This document shows, in pieces, positions 1 to 8,414 of a stretch of 64,000 bases of DNA. Below the pieces are notes generated by a model. It saw only the letters and a list, made by a program, of their open reading frames with translations, did not search any database and was not told the DNA's origin. This DNA comes from Methylotenera sp. Its GTDB lineage: Bacteria > Pseudomonadota > Gammaproteobacteria > Burkholderiales > Methylophilaceae. Location of the stretch: assembly GCA_014378845.1 (NCBI GenBank), contig JACMNB010000019.1:35358-99357 (forward strand), given 5' to 3'. Made by a program: the position numbers and the translations under genes. Every line of letters starts with the position of its first letter. Position 1 is the first letter of the stretch.

Positions 1-656
1 TCTGGCATTAGAGAAATAAAATCCCAAAAAGTATCATGTGCGGTAGAGGCTTGCGGAATTTCATTGTGCGCTTCTGGTTTGGCAGCATGAATCAAATCGG
101 GAAACTTAATCGAATCTTGTATCGGAAACACTGGTATATTGTTGCCAACTAAATCAAAATTGTCCTCTTGCGTGTAAAAGCGCACCGCAAAACCGCGAAT
201 ATCTCGCGCCGTATCAGCAGAGCCGCGGGAGCCTTGCACGGTAGAAAAGCGTACAAATACTGGCGTTTCTATTGCAGAATCTTGTAAAAAGCCAGCTTTT
301 GTATAGTCGCCCATGGGTTTATATAATTGAAATACGCCGTGCGCAGCAGCGCCGCGTGCATGCACAACGCGCTCTGGTATACGCTCATGATCAAAATGCC
401 CAATTTTTTCGCGGTAATGATGATCCTCCAACAAGGTAGGTCCACGCACACCAGCTTTTAATTGGTTTTGATTGTCGCTAATTATCGTGCCAGTTTCACT
501 TGTAAGTGATTCACTGGGCAATACGCCAACTAAGCCTGCCATTTGATCCGACCTATTGTCATCTGACGGTGAAGGCGATAATCGTGTTAAATCTGGATTA
601 ATCGCTTGCGAAGCCATTTTTTTGCTTTGAAACTTTTGATTTGATTGTTTTGCCAT
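1..656 (-). CDS. katE: Catalase, large-subunit clade II (KatE-like), 5' part only
   Basis: Haem catalase that disproportionates hydrogen peroxide in the cytoplasm. The gene runs off the left edge, so only about 218 N-terminal residues are visible. The start at 656 follows an AAAGGA ribosome site. After a Ser/Gln-rich leader come [19 protein letters not shown] and [15 protein letters not shown], the conserved segment holding the distal catalytic His, then [19 protein letters not shown] and the [11 protein letters not shown] haem-pocket region. The long leader before the RGPTLLED motif is typical of large clade II (HPII-type) catalases rather than small-subunit ones. The C-terminal flavodoxin-like domain cannot be checked here. 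Confidence 0.93.
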   Translation of the reverse strand, partial: MAKQSNQKFQSKKMASQAINPDLTRLSPSPSDDNRSDQMAGLVGVLPSESLTSETGTIISDNQNQLKAGVRGPTLLEDHHYREKIGHFDHERIPERVVHARGAAAHGVFQLYKPMGDYTKAGFLQDSAIETPVFVRFSTVQGSRGSADTARDIRGFAVRFYTQEDNFDLVGNNIPVFPIQDSIKFPDLIHAAKPEAHNEIPQASTAHDTFWDFISLMP

Positions 657-1195
657 TTGAAATCCTTTCGTACTTATTTAAAATTTAGCTAAAAAAATAC
701 ACGATGAACTATTGCTTTGTTGCTTATTGTTTAAAAAGTGTCCTAAGTTCGTTTGGCCTATACCACGCACCATTTTTCAATTAATCATTTGAAATTGACA
801 AATTTGAAATCATGAAATTGTGATTAAAAGAACTAGCGTGTATTACAATACATTGAATTAGAAACAAAAAATTATCATAGGGAAACTTTAAGTTCTGTGT
901 GATAGCGCACATTAAGAATGAATTTTTAGGCGGATAAACCAAAAACATTAACAATAGCTGGGGCTAATGCTCAAAAAAACTGACTTTACTTAACAGTGGA
1001 ATTAGCGAGAATAATTATTAGTTTTATGACTAATAAAAAAATGCGCATTATGTGCGCTACCTAACGGACGAAGGGTTTCAAGGAATTTAATATGATTGAA
1101 CGTTTTAGATTTAATACCTAAATTAAATTTATGCGATTGCAAAGTGCTTTCACATGGTGTGAAAAGTATTATTTGCAGTAAATTAAAGGATAAAT
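657..1195. other. Long AT-rich intergenic region with two copies of a short repeat
   Basis: There is no convincing gene over about 540 bases between the divergent catalase and the small Ser/Lys-rich protein. It holds a degenerate copy of the TGTGCG...TAGC repeat family at 894-911 and another at 1048-1070, where it continues into ACGGACG. A hairpin TTATTAGT/ACTAATAA near 1017-1038 is followed by A rather than T residues and is not a plus-strand terminator. Promoters for both flanking genes must lie here, but none is clear enough to call. Confidence 0.5.
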
Positions 1196-1354
1196 ATGGC
1201 TAATCAAGACGATAAATCAACCTCTAAAAAAGGTTCTAATAAAGATTCTAGCGACTCTAAGATGGATGATAAAAAATCAGCTAAGAGTGCAAGTAAAAGC
1301 TCTGGCGGTTCCAAATCAAGTTCAGGTTCAGGATCTAAATCTAAATCGAAATAA
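1196..1354 (+). CDS. Small Ser/Lys-rich low-complexity protein (52 aa)
   Basis: A 52-codon reading frame with ATG at 1196, preceded by AAAGGA at good spacing and followed directly by a strong terminator, which together make it a convincing gene despite its size. The product is almost wholly Ser, Lys, Asp and Gly, with no hydrophobic core, and is probably disordered. It ends in repeated SGS/KSK units. No family is recognised and the function is unknown. It sits between the catalase and envelope-stress-type genes, so a stress-induced role is possible, but that is only context. Confidence 0.6.
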   Translation: MANQDDKSTSKKGSNKDSSDSKMDDKKSAKSASKSSGGSKSSSGSGSKSKSK

Positions 1355-1363
1355 GTGTAGTTT

Positions 1364-1435
1364 AGTTGCAATGGATGATGGATTAAAGGCCGCTTTTTGG
1401 CCGTATCTTAACATCATCAAATTGCAACTTTTTTT
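1364..1435 (+). terminator. Rho-independent terminator with a long two-part stem
   Basis: AGTTGCAA (1364-1371) pairs with TTGCAACT (1422-1429), and GATGATG (1374-1380) with CATCATC (1412-1418). An inner GGCC/GGCC hairpin closes the loop, and a run of T follows to 1435. It lies 10 bases after the stop of the Ser/Lys-rich small gene. Confidence 0.85.
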
Positions 1436-1603
1436 GTTATATAGCCAAGAAAATCACCATTTTATAGCCCCTAAATGAGGGTTCAGTGTAAAGTTTTAAT
1501 GAATGTTCAATTCGTCAATCGTCCGTAGAGTGTTTAAATATTTTATCTTCATTAACGAGATCTGCTCCCATGCTCTTACTTAAGGGCTTAAGCTTCATTT
1601 AGG

Positions 1604-1846
1604 TTATTTGGTATTTTTATTGTTTAAAACACCACGAATGTTTAAACATAAAAGCCCAATTTGCATGACAATTAATGCATAAGCGCCGTCATGCCAGCCC
1701 CAAATTATCCACAGCACGTTGCTGATTAAAAAACACCAAAAACCGACACAGCGCCTCTGCTTGGATTGTGACGCAACTAGCCAAGCAGACAATAAGGTGC
1801 TTGCCATAGCGGGCCATTGCATAAGATTAAATATTAATTCTTGCAA
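1604..1846 (-). CDS. Small integral membrane protein (80 aa)
   Basis: An 80-residue protein with about three hydrophobic segments (roughly residues 12-26, 33-49 and 55-72), Trp-rich in the middle (LWIIWGWHDG). The arrangement resembles small PnuC/SemiSWEET-like three-helix proteins, but no defining motif is visible, so this is only a fold suggestion. It lies downstream of the BrkB-like gene on the same strand, about 40 bases away, and may be co-transcribed with it. Function unknown. Confidence 0.55.
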   Translation of the reverse strand: MQELIFNLMQWPAMASTLLSAWLVASQSKQRRCVGFWCFLISNVLWIIWGWHDGAYALIVMQIGLLCLNIRGVLNNKNTK

Positions 1847-1887
1847 AAATGTAACTTTCTAATAGTAAAAATTGACGCTATTCAAAT

Positions 1888-2838
1888 TCAATTTTTATTG
1901 CGCAAACTGCCAAAATTCATTGCATATAGTCTTGTAAACTCTGCCCCTAAAAAGAATATTTGCGCCGAATAATAAACCCACAATAAAAGTGCCACAATTG
2001 AACCAGCTGCACCAAATCCCGAGGCAACCGCGCTGTTGCCTAAATAAAGCCCAATTAAATATTTGCCAAAACTAAACAAACCAGCCGTGAATACGGATCC
2101 AATTAAAACGTCGGGCCAAGATAGTGGTGCATCTGGCAACATTTTATAAATGACGGCAAAAAGGCAAGTAATCACGCTAAAAGATATTAGCCATGAAAGG
2201 CTGGCAAATAGTAAGGCTGAGCTGCTCCAAATGCCGCCAACATAATGCGCTAGCACCGTTAATAAAGTACTCACAACAAGTGAAATTAACAATAAAAACG
2301 TGAGCGTTAACACCAAACCAAATGAAAGCAAGCGCGTTTTTAATAAAATACTAATGGGTGATGAGTTTGGTTTTTGTACGCCCCACATTTCATCTAAACT
2401 CGCTTTAAGTTCGGTAAATACGCTGGTTGCGCCTATTATCAACAAGACGGTTGCAACGATTGTTGCCAATACACCACCAGAAGGATCGCGCGCCGCGGCC
2501 AATAACGCCTGAATGGCTTGCGCCCCATTACGGCCGACTAAGTCTTGTATCTGCAAAATAATTTGGCCTTGCGCAGCATCGTTACCAAAAAAATAACCTG
2601 CCACCGCAATCACCAAAATTAAAATGGGCGTTAAAGAAAATAAGGTATAAAACGCTAATGCCGCGCCCTTGCTGGCGCCGCGGTGATCTATCCATGCATT
2701 AAAAGATTTAACTGTTAAGCCGACTAGGTTTTTGAGTACTTTAGGCATAATTGTTAAAACACCAAGGTGTTGCTTTGAAACTTCGGTTGAAACCTTGCTT
2801 GAAACAACAGCTGAAACTAAGTATTCATTCAATTCCAT
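1888..2838 (-). CDS. YihY/BrkB-family inner-membrane protein
   Basis: Polytopic membrane protein of the YihY/virulence factor BrkB (UPF0761) family. The family core begins at about FNAWIDHRGASKGAALAFYT and continues with SLTPILILVIAVAGYFFG, an ELKASLDEMWGV segment and several further helices. The physiological role of this family is not settled. The open frame extends to 2931, but that extension translates one arm of an intergenic inverted repeat and is probably not protein. I prefer the ATG at 2838, preceded by CGGAAC; 2862 and 2748 are alternatives. Confidence 0.85.
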   Translation of the reverse strand: MELNEYLVSAVVSSKVSTEVSKQHLGVLTIMPKVLKNLVGLTVKSFNAWIDHRGASKGAALAFYTLFSLTPILILVIAVAGYFFGNDAAQGQIILQIQDLVGRNGAQAIQALLAAARDPSGGVLATIVATVLLIIGATSVFTELKASLDEMWGVQKPNSSPISILLKTRLLSFGLVLTLTFLLLISLVVSTLLTVLAHYVGGIWSSSALLFASLSWLISFSVITCLFAVIYKMLPDAPLSWPDVLIGSVFTAGLFSFGKYLIGLYLGNSAVASGFGAAGSIVALLLWVYYSAQIFFLGAEFTRLYAMNFGSLRNKN

Positions 2839-2903
2839 TTTTGTTCCGTTTGATTGAGTCATTAAACTAACAGTTAAAATTTTGCGCGTAGCTGAATGTT
2901 GCT

Positions 2904-2958
2904 TCCGTCTGCTATCGCACATAACAGGCATTTAATTTTATGTGCGATAGCAGACGGA
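2904..2958. repeat. Perfect 21-bp inverted repeat of the TGTGCG...TAGC family
   Basis: The arm at 2904-2924 is the exact reverse complement of the arm at 2938-2958, with a 13-base spacer. The right arm contains TGTGCGATAGCAGACGGA. Single arms or degenerate versions recur in other gaps of the first 19 kb. It lies between the divergent BrkB-like and Asn/Ser/Thr-rich genes. There is no T tract, so it is not an obvious terminator. Confidence 0.85.
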
Positions 2959-3021
2959 CACACTTTGTGCGCCTATTTATGCTTTCACCTCGTAGGCTAA
3001 ATTAATTTGAAGGATATTAAG

Positions 3022-3534
3022 ATGAATAGTTTAAAAATAGGTGTTTTCACACTTGCAGTTGGTTTAAGTATGGGTGCTATTGCGGCCGATAATACCAATG
3101 GCACTACAGGCTCTGACAGAAATTCTACTGTTAGAGATGCTATTGAGCCGATGAGTATGCAAGGTTGCGCTGGTAAAACTGGCACTGATAAAGCGTCGTG
3201 TGAAAAGGATATGCAACACGACAAAACCGATGCAATGGGTAATGATTCTCGCGCAAATCAAGATGGCAATATGAAAGATATGCACAAGAAAAATACCCAT
3301 TCTAAAAACATAAAATCCAATGGCAATCGTTCAAAAGAGTCTGACTCAATGAATAAAAATTCTTCTAATGCTAATAAATCAACCTCTGGCACAGACCGCT
3401 CCAATGGTGCAGACACCAATAAGGGCACAACAGGTAATGGCGCAACGGGAACAAATTCGACCGGGACAGACTCGACAGGTGCTAACTCAAATGGTAGCGG
3501 GGCGGCTGTTAACGGCACATCGAACAGTTATTAA
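3022..3534 (+). CDS. Secreted Asn/Ser/Thr/Gly-rich low-complexity protein
   Basis: A 170-residue exported protein. ATG 3022 follows AAGGA (3010-3014) at good spacing; an upstream TTG in frame at 3007 is less likely. Residues 1-22 form a classical signal peptide ending GAIAAD. The mature part has one short Cys pair (QGCAGKTGTDKASCEKD) followed by polar repeats built from N, S, T, G, D and K, with many GTN/GTD units near the C terminus. It is probably disordered and periplasmic or extracellular. No family is recognised. The two cysteines about 11 residues apart resemble small PsiF-like exported proteins, but only weakly. Confidence 0.65.
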   Translation: MNSLKIGVFTLAVGLSMGAIAADNTNGTTGSDRNSTVRDAIEPMSMQGCAGKTGTDKASCEKDMQHDKTDAMGNDSRANQDGNMKDMHKKNTHSKNIKSNGNRSKESDSMNKNSSNANKSTSGTDRSNGADTNKGTTGNGATGTNSTGTDSTGANSNGSGAAVNGTSNSY

Positions 3535-3577
3535 CAATAGAGCGTAGTAGCTCTTTATTCACTTTAGTTGTTTTACA

Positions 3578-3621
3578 TTGGCCCATTAGTCTGTGCGTTA
3601 GCGTACAGACTAATAGGCCAA
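3578..3621 (+). terminator. Long hairpin downstream of the Asn/Ser/Thr-rich gene
   Basis: TTGGCC plus ATTAGTCTGT (3578-3594) pairs with ACAGACTAAT plus GGCCAA (3605-3621), with one C/A mismatch and a 10-base loop GCGTTAGCGT. The following sequence is AT-rich but lacks a clean T run, so termination is likely but not certain. The loop matches the core of the short repeat family seen in nearby gaps. Confidence 0.6.
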
Positions 3622-3756
3622 ATTATTTAATGATAATAGTGATAGGAATTTCAGCTCTTATCTGCAATTTTCTCTTTTGGATTTGTCGTTTGAAGCCTTG
3701 CATTTGAAAAAAGTGATTACAAATGAACCTACCCTTATTTTATTATTTTCTTGTGA

Positions 3757-4596
3757 ATGTTAGCCGTTTTTAAACTAGGAAATAGCGTTTTAAAAGCGAA
3801 CTCAAATTTGTTTGAGCGAACAGGTAAAAGTACTGTTGCAATCTTTAAGCAATTAGTAGAAATGTTCAGTTTTGTGGGTGAAACTGCCGTTGCAATTGCA
3901 AAAAGCGTGATAGAGCCCAAGCGCATTCGCTGGCGGCCGATTTTGTTTAATATTCGTAGCGCAGGTTTTGATGCCCTACCTATCGTTGGATTATTGTCAT
4001 TTTTATTAGGTGTGGTGGTGGCTTATCAAGGCGCAGACCAGCTAAGGCAATATGGCGCCAACATTTTTGTTGCCGATTTGGTTGGTTTGTCGATGTTGCG
4101 CGAATTTGCGCCTTTAATGACGGCCATCATTATCGCTGGACGCTCGGGCTCAGCTTACGCTGCGCAAATTGGCACCATGGCTGTGACTGAGGAGATTGAT
4201 GCCATGCGTACGCTAGGCATCTCGCCGCAAGAGATGCTGGTTTTGCCCAAATTGCTTGCATTAATAATTGCGCTGCCACTGTTAACTGTGTTTGCAGATT
4301 TGTTTGGCGTGTTCGGCGGAATGCTGATGGCGCGCAACCAATTGGATGTTGGGTTTGTTGAATTTTTAGATCGTTTTGTCAAAGCAGTCAGCCCAACCGC
4401 TTTTATGGTGGGCGTTGGTAAAGCACCCGTTTTTGCGGCCATTATTGCAATCGTTGGTTGTTATCAAGGGTTTAAAACCAAAGGTGGCGCCGATAGCGTG
4501 GGCCGCCAAACCACTCGCAGCGTGGTGCAATCTATTTTTTTAGTGATTGTGGCTGATGCGCTGTTTTCAATCGTTTTTAGCCTGTTAGATCTTTAA
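3757..4596 (+). CDS. mlaE: MlaE-type ABC transporter permease
   Basis: Inner-membrane permease of an MCE/Mla-type ABC system that moves phospholipids between the inner and outer membranes. Family signatures are visible: VVAYQGADQLRQYGA, LREFAPLMTAIIIAGRSGSA, AAQIGTMAVTEEIDA and the LPKLLALIIALPLLT helix. At 279 residues it is slightly longer than E. coli MlaE because of an N-terminal extension. The codon before ATG 3757 is a stop, so no longer start is possible. It is the first gene of a four-gene operon, with the ATPase starting 4 bases after its stop. Confidence 0.93.
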   Translation: MLAVFKLGNSVLKANSNLFERTGKSTVAIFKQLVEMFSFVGETAVAIAKSVIEPKRIRWRPILFNIRSAGFDALPIVGLLSFLLGVVVAYQGADQLRQYGANIFVADLVGLSMLREFAPLMTAIIIAGRSGSAYAAQIGTMAVTEEIDAMRTLGISPQEMLVLPKLLALIIALPLLTVFADLFGVFGGMLMARNQLDVGFVEFLDRFVKAVSPTAFMVGVGKAPVFAAIIAIVGCYQGFKTKGGADSVGRQTTRSVVQSIFLVIVADALFSIVFSLLDL

Positions 4597-4600
4597 CAAA

Positions 4601-5467
4601 ATGCAAAACTTAGCGCATCACGATATTGAAAAATCACAAGCACAATCAATTGAAACCGTGATTGAAATGCGCGGTGTTTCCACGCGTTTTGGTGAGCATG
4701 TTGTGCACAGCGATATTAACCTGAAGATTAACCGTGCTGAAATTTTTGCCATTATTGGTGGCAGCGGTTCTGGTAAATCGACTTTGCTGCGCGAAATGAT
4801 TTTATTGCAATTACCAAACTCAGGTTCTATCAACATATTGGGCATTAACTTAACAGATATCAGCGAAAAAAATGCGTTAGCACTGCGAAAACGTTGGGGC
4901 GTCATGTTTCAGCACGGCGGATTATTTGGCGCACTCACCGTTAAAGAGAATGTGGGTTTGCCACTACGCGAACACACTACGTTATCAGACGCGCAAATTG
5001 ATGCAATTGCAGAACAAAAATTAATCATGACAGGTTTAAAACTAGAAGTAGGCGCGCAGTATCCATCTGAATTAAGTGGTGGCATGCTAAAACGCGCTTC
5101 GCTAGCACGCGCATTGGCCTTAGAGCCTGAATTGCTGTTTTTAGACGAACCGACCGCCGGATTAGACCCAATTAGCGCAGCGGGCGTTGATGAACTGGTG
5201 GTGCAACTGCGTGACCAATTTGGGCTGACTATTATTATGATTACCCACGACCTTGATTTATTGTGGCAAGTGGCTGATCGGGTGGCTGTATTGAGTGACG
5301 GCCGCGTGCAAGCGGTTGATTCGATGCTAGGCCTTTCAAGCAGCAATATTGACAGTGTTAAAGCGTTTTTTGATGGTCCGCGTGGTAGGTCTGCCCGTGA
5401 ACAAAGCGCGTTACAAGCAATAAAAATCAATGATCATCTTAAGGATTCGTCATCGAAACTAAAGTAA
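4601..5467 (+). CDS. mlaF: MlaF-type ABC transporter ATP-binding protein
   Basis: Cytoplasmic ATPase that powers the Mla-type lipid transporter. It has a Walker A motif GGSGSGKST, a Q-loop in MFQHGGLFGALT, the signature LSGGMLKRASLARAL, Walker B ELLFLDEPTAGLDP and the switch His in MITHDLDL. The length of 288 residues fits the family, with a short extra C-terminal tail. It sits tightly between the permease and the MCE gene, and its 3' end overlaps the likely true start of the MCE gene. Confidence 0.94.
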   Translation: MQNLAHHDIEKSQAQSIETVIEMRGVSTRFGEHVVHSDINLKINRAEIFAIIGGSGSGKSTLLREMILLQLPNSGSINILGINLTDISEKNALALRKRWGVMFQHGGLFGALTVKENVGLPLREHTTLSDAQIDAIAEQKLIMTGLKLEVGAQYPSELSGGMLKRASLARALALEPELLFLDEPTAGLDPISAAGVDELVVQLRDQFGLTIIMITHDLDLLWQVADRVAVLSDGRVQAVDSMLGLSSSNIDSVKAFFDGPRGRSAREQSALQAIKINDHLKDSSSKLK

Positions 5468-5472
5468 ATTAT

Positions 5473-6438
5473 GTGCTGGTGGGCGCTTTTGTGCTGGTAT
5501 TGGGCGCAATGATAATTGCTGGCGTGCTATGGCTAGCATCGGGCGGTACTTTGCAAAAAAAGTATGATTTTTATTTGGCAATTGTGCAAGAATCGGTGGC
5601 GGGGCTTAACTTAAATGCGCCTGTTAAATACAATGGAGTGGACGTTGGTAAAGTTAAAAATATACAGCTAGACCCCGAAAACCCAGAGCGCGTTAAGCTA
5701 CTATTTGCAATTGAGCGCGGCACGCCGGTAAAAGTTGATACGATAGCCGTATTAAAAACGCAAGGTTTAACTGGCATTGCTTATGTTGAGTTAGATGGCG
5801 GCACAAAAAATGCTGCGCCCCTACTTGCAAGCGGTAATAATCAATATCCAATCATACAAACTAAACCGTCGCTCAGCACAAGGTTAGAAAACGTACTGAC
5901 CACGGTTTTAGCCAAGCTAGACAGCACGTCTAGCAATATTGATTCACTACTTAGCCAAGAAAATAGAGCGGCATTTAAAAGCGCGCTAGCCGACATTGCG
6001 ACCTTAACAAAAACGTTTGCCGCCCGCAAAGATTTAATAGATGCCAGCATTGTAAACATTGGGCGCACCGCCACCAATACTGCGCATGCCACACAAGAAT
6101 TAAGCCCCATTTTAGCCAAAGTTGGGCCATTAATTGATGAGCTAGCACTAACCACCAAACAAATTAAGCAAGGTGCGCTAGCCATTGAAAAAGCGGGCAA
6201 TCAAGCCGCAATTGCCAGCAATAGTGCAGGTAAAACAGTTGAATCGGCTGGCGCCAATTTTGAGCGCATTACAACCGAAACATTGCCTGAAGTGCAGCGT
6301 TTATTAGGTGAGTTAAACGAATTATCCGCCTCATTAAAACGCTTGAGTGAGCAAACGGAACGTGACCCTGCTAGCTTATTGCGCGGCCGAAGTATAGTGC
6401 CTGCTGGCCCTGGCGAATCTAACGAAAGTCAACCATGA
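5473..6438 (+). CDS. mlaD: MlaD-type MCE lipid-binding protein
   Basis: Periplasmic lipid-binding subunit anchored by one N-terminal helix (VLVGAFVLVLGAMIIAGVLW). The MCE domain follows (KYNGVDVGKVKNIQLDPENP and TQGLTGIAYVELDGG), then a long helical tail with coiled-coil character. The first conventional start is GTG 5473, but it leaves almost no cytoplasmic residues and lacks a good ribosome site. In the same frame ETKVNYVLVG, the usual MlaD beginning, is encoded just upstream. There AAGGA at 5441-5445 is 6 bases before ATC 5452, suggesting an ATC start. The gene overlaps the lipoprotein gene by 4 bases. Confidence 0.9.
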   Translation: MLVGAFVLVLGAMIIAGVLWLASGGTLQKKYDFYLAIVQESVAGLNLNAPVKYNGVDVGKVKNIQLDPENPERVKLLFAIERGTPVKVDTIAVLKTQGLTGIAYVELDGGTKNAAPLLASGNNQYPIIQTKPSLSTRLENVLTTVLAKLDSTSSNIDSLLSQENRAAFKSALADIATLTKTFAARKDLIDASIVNIGRTATNTAHATQELSPILAKVGPLIDELALTTKQIKQGALAIEKAGNQAAIASNSAGKTVESAGANFERITTETLPEVQRLLGELNELSASLKRLSEQTERDPASLLRGRSIVPAGPGESNESQP

Positions 6439-7133
6439 TTCAATTTATAATTCAATCAATGATTCACTCCATGATTAATGCAAGAAAATTGTTCTTGATT
6501 GTTATTTTGACACTACCGTTGCTGCCTGCTTGTTCTACACTCCTTTCAAAACAAACTTTGCAAATGACTTATTATTCGCTGGATATTGCTGAATCTCAAA
6601 CGCAAACAGAAGAATATGTGAATACCAATAATACCTTGCCTACTCTAATCATTAATAGTCCAAAAGCCGCCGCTGGGTTTGACACGCGCCGCATGATGTA
6701 CACACGGGCGCCGCACAAACTGGAATATTTTGCACAAAATGAATGGATAGATAGCCCTGCCCATATGTTGCAAGCGCTGCTTGTTACGGCAATTGCACAT
6801 ACGCGGAGTTTTAAAGCGGTGCTGTCAAAACAAGCTAGCGTCAAAAGTGAACTGCGGCTGGATTGCGAAATAGTTAAACTAATACAATCGTTTAATGTTA
6901 AGCCTAGTCAAGTCCAATTTGTGCTGCGCGCTAGCATAATCGACAATGCAACCAATCAAGTCATTGCTTATCGCCAATTTGATGAGCGAGTAAATGCCAT
7001 TTCAGAAAATCCGAATGGCGGCGCTTTAGCGGCCAATCAAGCTGTCAATGCCGCTTTAGAAAAGCTGGCTTTATTTAGTCAAGACACTGCAAGCATTTGG
7101 AGCAAAGCAAGCTTAACTCATCAAAATCCATAG
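6435..7133 (+). CDS. ABC-type transport auxiliary lipoprotein (PqiC-like)
   Basis: Predicted lipoprotein of the ABC_trans_aux (PqiC/DUF330) family, which accompanies MCE transporters and is thought to act at the outer membrane. A basic N-region and hydrophobic segment lead to a lipobox LLPAC at about residues 29-33. The family features YYSLD near the mature start and DTRRMMYTRAPHKLEYFAQNEW are present. It is the last gene of the operon, with its ATG overlapping the MCE stop. The N terminus has several Met codons (MIQFIIQSMIHSMIN), so the exact start is uncertain. Confidence 0.85.
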   Translation: MIQFIIQSMIHSMINARKLFLIVILTLPLLPACSTLLSKQTLQMTYYSLDIAESQTQTEEYVNTNNTLPTLIINSPKAAAGFDTRRMMYTRAPHKLEYFAQNEWIDSPAHMLQALLVTAIAHTRSFKAVLSKQASVKSELRLDCEIVKLIQSFNVKPSQVQFVLRASIIDNATNQVIAYRQFDERVNAISENPNGGALAANQAVNAALEKLALFSQDTASIWSKASLTHQNP

Positions 7134-7173
7134 CAAATGCCATTGCAAACATTTGCAGATTAAAAACTTTATT

Positions 7174-7194
7174 TTATGTGCGTTAGCAGACAGA
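7174..7194 (+). repeat. Single arm of the TGTGCG...TAGC repeat family
   Basis: ATGTGCGTTAGCAGACAGA differs by two bases from the same stretch of the right arm of the inverted repeat at 2938-2958. It lies in the 127-base gap between the Mla operon and the next membrane protein. Confidence 0.6.
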
Positions 7195-7260
7195 TGAGCG
7201 TTTGTCATACATGATAATTTTCTATTTCACTCTACAATTTCACACTATTGGAGAATTATC

Positions 7261-8271
7261 ATGGCTAGTTTAGGTAATAATTACAGTAACGATGTGTTGC
7301 ATAAAGATGCTGCCAATGTAGATTTAGCGCACGAGTATTCAGCTAACTCAAACAATTTACACCACTGCCACCACAGCGCGGTCTCTTGGGGCGCTGTTTT
7401 GGCAGGCACTACGGCGGCGGCGGCCTTATCGCTTATCCTCATTATTTTAGGGTTTGGCTTAGGCATGTCTTCCATCTCGGTGTGGTCTGGGCAAGGCATT
7501 AGTACAGAAACGCTGGGTATTACAACTATCTTATGGCTGGCATTTACACAAATAATAGCCTATGGCATGGGCGGTTATTTGGCTGGGCGGCTTAGAACCA
7601 AATGGGTTTCTGTACATAGCGATGAAGTGTACTTTCGTGATACCGCTCATGGTTTTTTAACTTGGGCCTTAGCGTCACTCTTATGTGCAACCTTGCTAAC
7701 TTCCGTCATTGGCTCAATTGTTGGCGGCTCTGCAAAAGCAGGTGCAACCATTATCGGCGGCACATCTTCTGCCCTTATTACTGGGGCTTCAGCCAATATG
7801 GATGTAGTTAGCAAAAGTATGCCATCGTCCGACAATCTAACGAATTACATGATTGGCACATTATTCAGAAAAGAGCCCACCAGCGAATCCGCAACTGCAA
7901 TTGAGCCTTCTGCCGAAACAAATGTTAATGGTGCAACTTCGCAACAGACCAATCAAGTGCCTGATGTGATGAGTATTTTTATGAACAGCATGGGCGATGC
8001 CACCTTGCCGCAAAGCGATGTTAAATACGTGGGCCGAGTGGTGTCGCAAAACACTGGCTTATCTCAACAAGATGCTGAGAAACGGGTTGAGCAAACATTT
8101 GCCAGCTTGCAAGAAAAAAAAGCAAGTGCAATAACCTTAGCAAAAACGACTGCTGAAAAGGCCCGTAAAGTGGCTGCCAACACGTCACTTTGGTTTTTTG
8201 TCATGTTGTTAGTTGGGGCTTTCAGCGCAAGTTTGGCAGCAACCTGGGGCGGCAAAAGCCGCGATTATTAA
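7261..8271 (+). CDS. Predicted membrane protein, three to four helices, unknown function
   Basis: A 336-residue protein with a His-rich N-terminal segment (NNLHHCHHSAV) followed by VSWGAVLAGTTAAAALSLIL, a Gly-rich helix pair around residues 45-115, another helix at about 135-160, a long soluble region, and a C-terminal helix. The soluble part (about 195-300) contains a charged helical stretch. GATTATC-ATG is preceded by TTGGAGAA, a good ribosome site. I recognise it as a type found next to stress genes in betaproteobacteria, but know no function. It leads a run of small stress-type genes on the same strand. Confidence 0.7.
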   Translation: MASLGNNYSNDVLHKDAANVDLAHEYSANSNNLHHCHHSAVSWGAVLAGTTAAAALSLILIILGFGLGMSSISVWSGQGISTETLGITTILWLAFTQIIAYGMGGYLAGRLRTKWVSVHSDEVYFRDTAHGFLTWALASLLCATLLTSVIGSIVGGSAKAGATIIGGTSSALITGASANMDVVSKSMPSSDNLTNYMIGTLFRKEPTSESATAIEPSAETNVNGATSQQTNQVPDVMSIFMNSMGDATLPQSDVKYVGRVVSQNTGLSQQDAEKRVEQTFASLQEKKASAITLAKTTAEKARKVAANTSLWFFVMLLVGAFSASLAATWGGKSRDY

Positions 8272-8305
8272 TTAACAGTTAAACGAATTATTAAAGGAAT
8301 CTATT

Positions 8306-8380
8306 ATGCGATCTTTACTACTTTTTTTTATTGGCATTCCCATACCCATTATTATTTTAATTGCATTATTTGTGCATTAA
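8306..8380 (+). CDS. 24-residue hydrophobic membrane peptide
   Basis: An ORF of 25 codons with a strong AAAGGAA ribosome site before ATG 8306. It encodes a single hydrophobic helix rich in Ile, Leu, Phe and Pro, starting MRSLLLFFIGIPIPII and ending in His. It sits 34 bases after the membrane protein and 34 before the hemerythrin gene, all on the same strand. Very small one-helix proteins like this occur beside stress genes in related bacteria, from memory; the function is unknown. Confidence 0.55.
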   Translation: MRSLLLFFIGIPIPIIILIALFVH

Positions 8381-8414
8381 AAATTAAATTTAAATTTTTG
8401 ATACGAGAATCAAC

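Noticed and set aside
1017..1045. A terminator from TTATTAGT/ACTAATAA
   Set aside because: On the plus strand the stem is followed by A residues, and no plus-strand gene ends before it.
3585..3614. An E. coli-type LexA box inside the hairpin (CTGT...ACAG)
   Set aside because: The spacing is 10 rather than 8 bases, it lies downstream of a gene, and it is better explained as a terminator-like hairpin and member of a repeat family.
4909..5430. A 173-residue minus-strand reading frame opposite the Mla ATPase gene
   Set aside because: It is the antisense of strongly conserved MlaF motifs, has Ser/Thr-rich meaningless sequence and no ribosome site.
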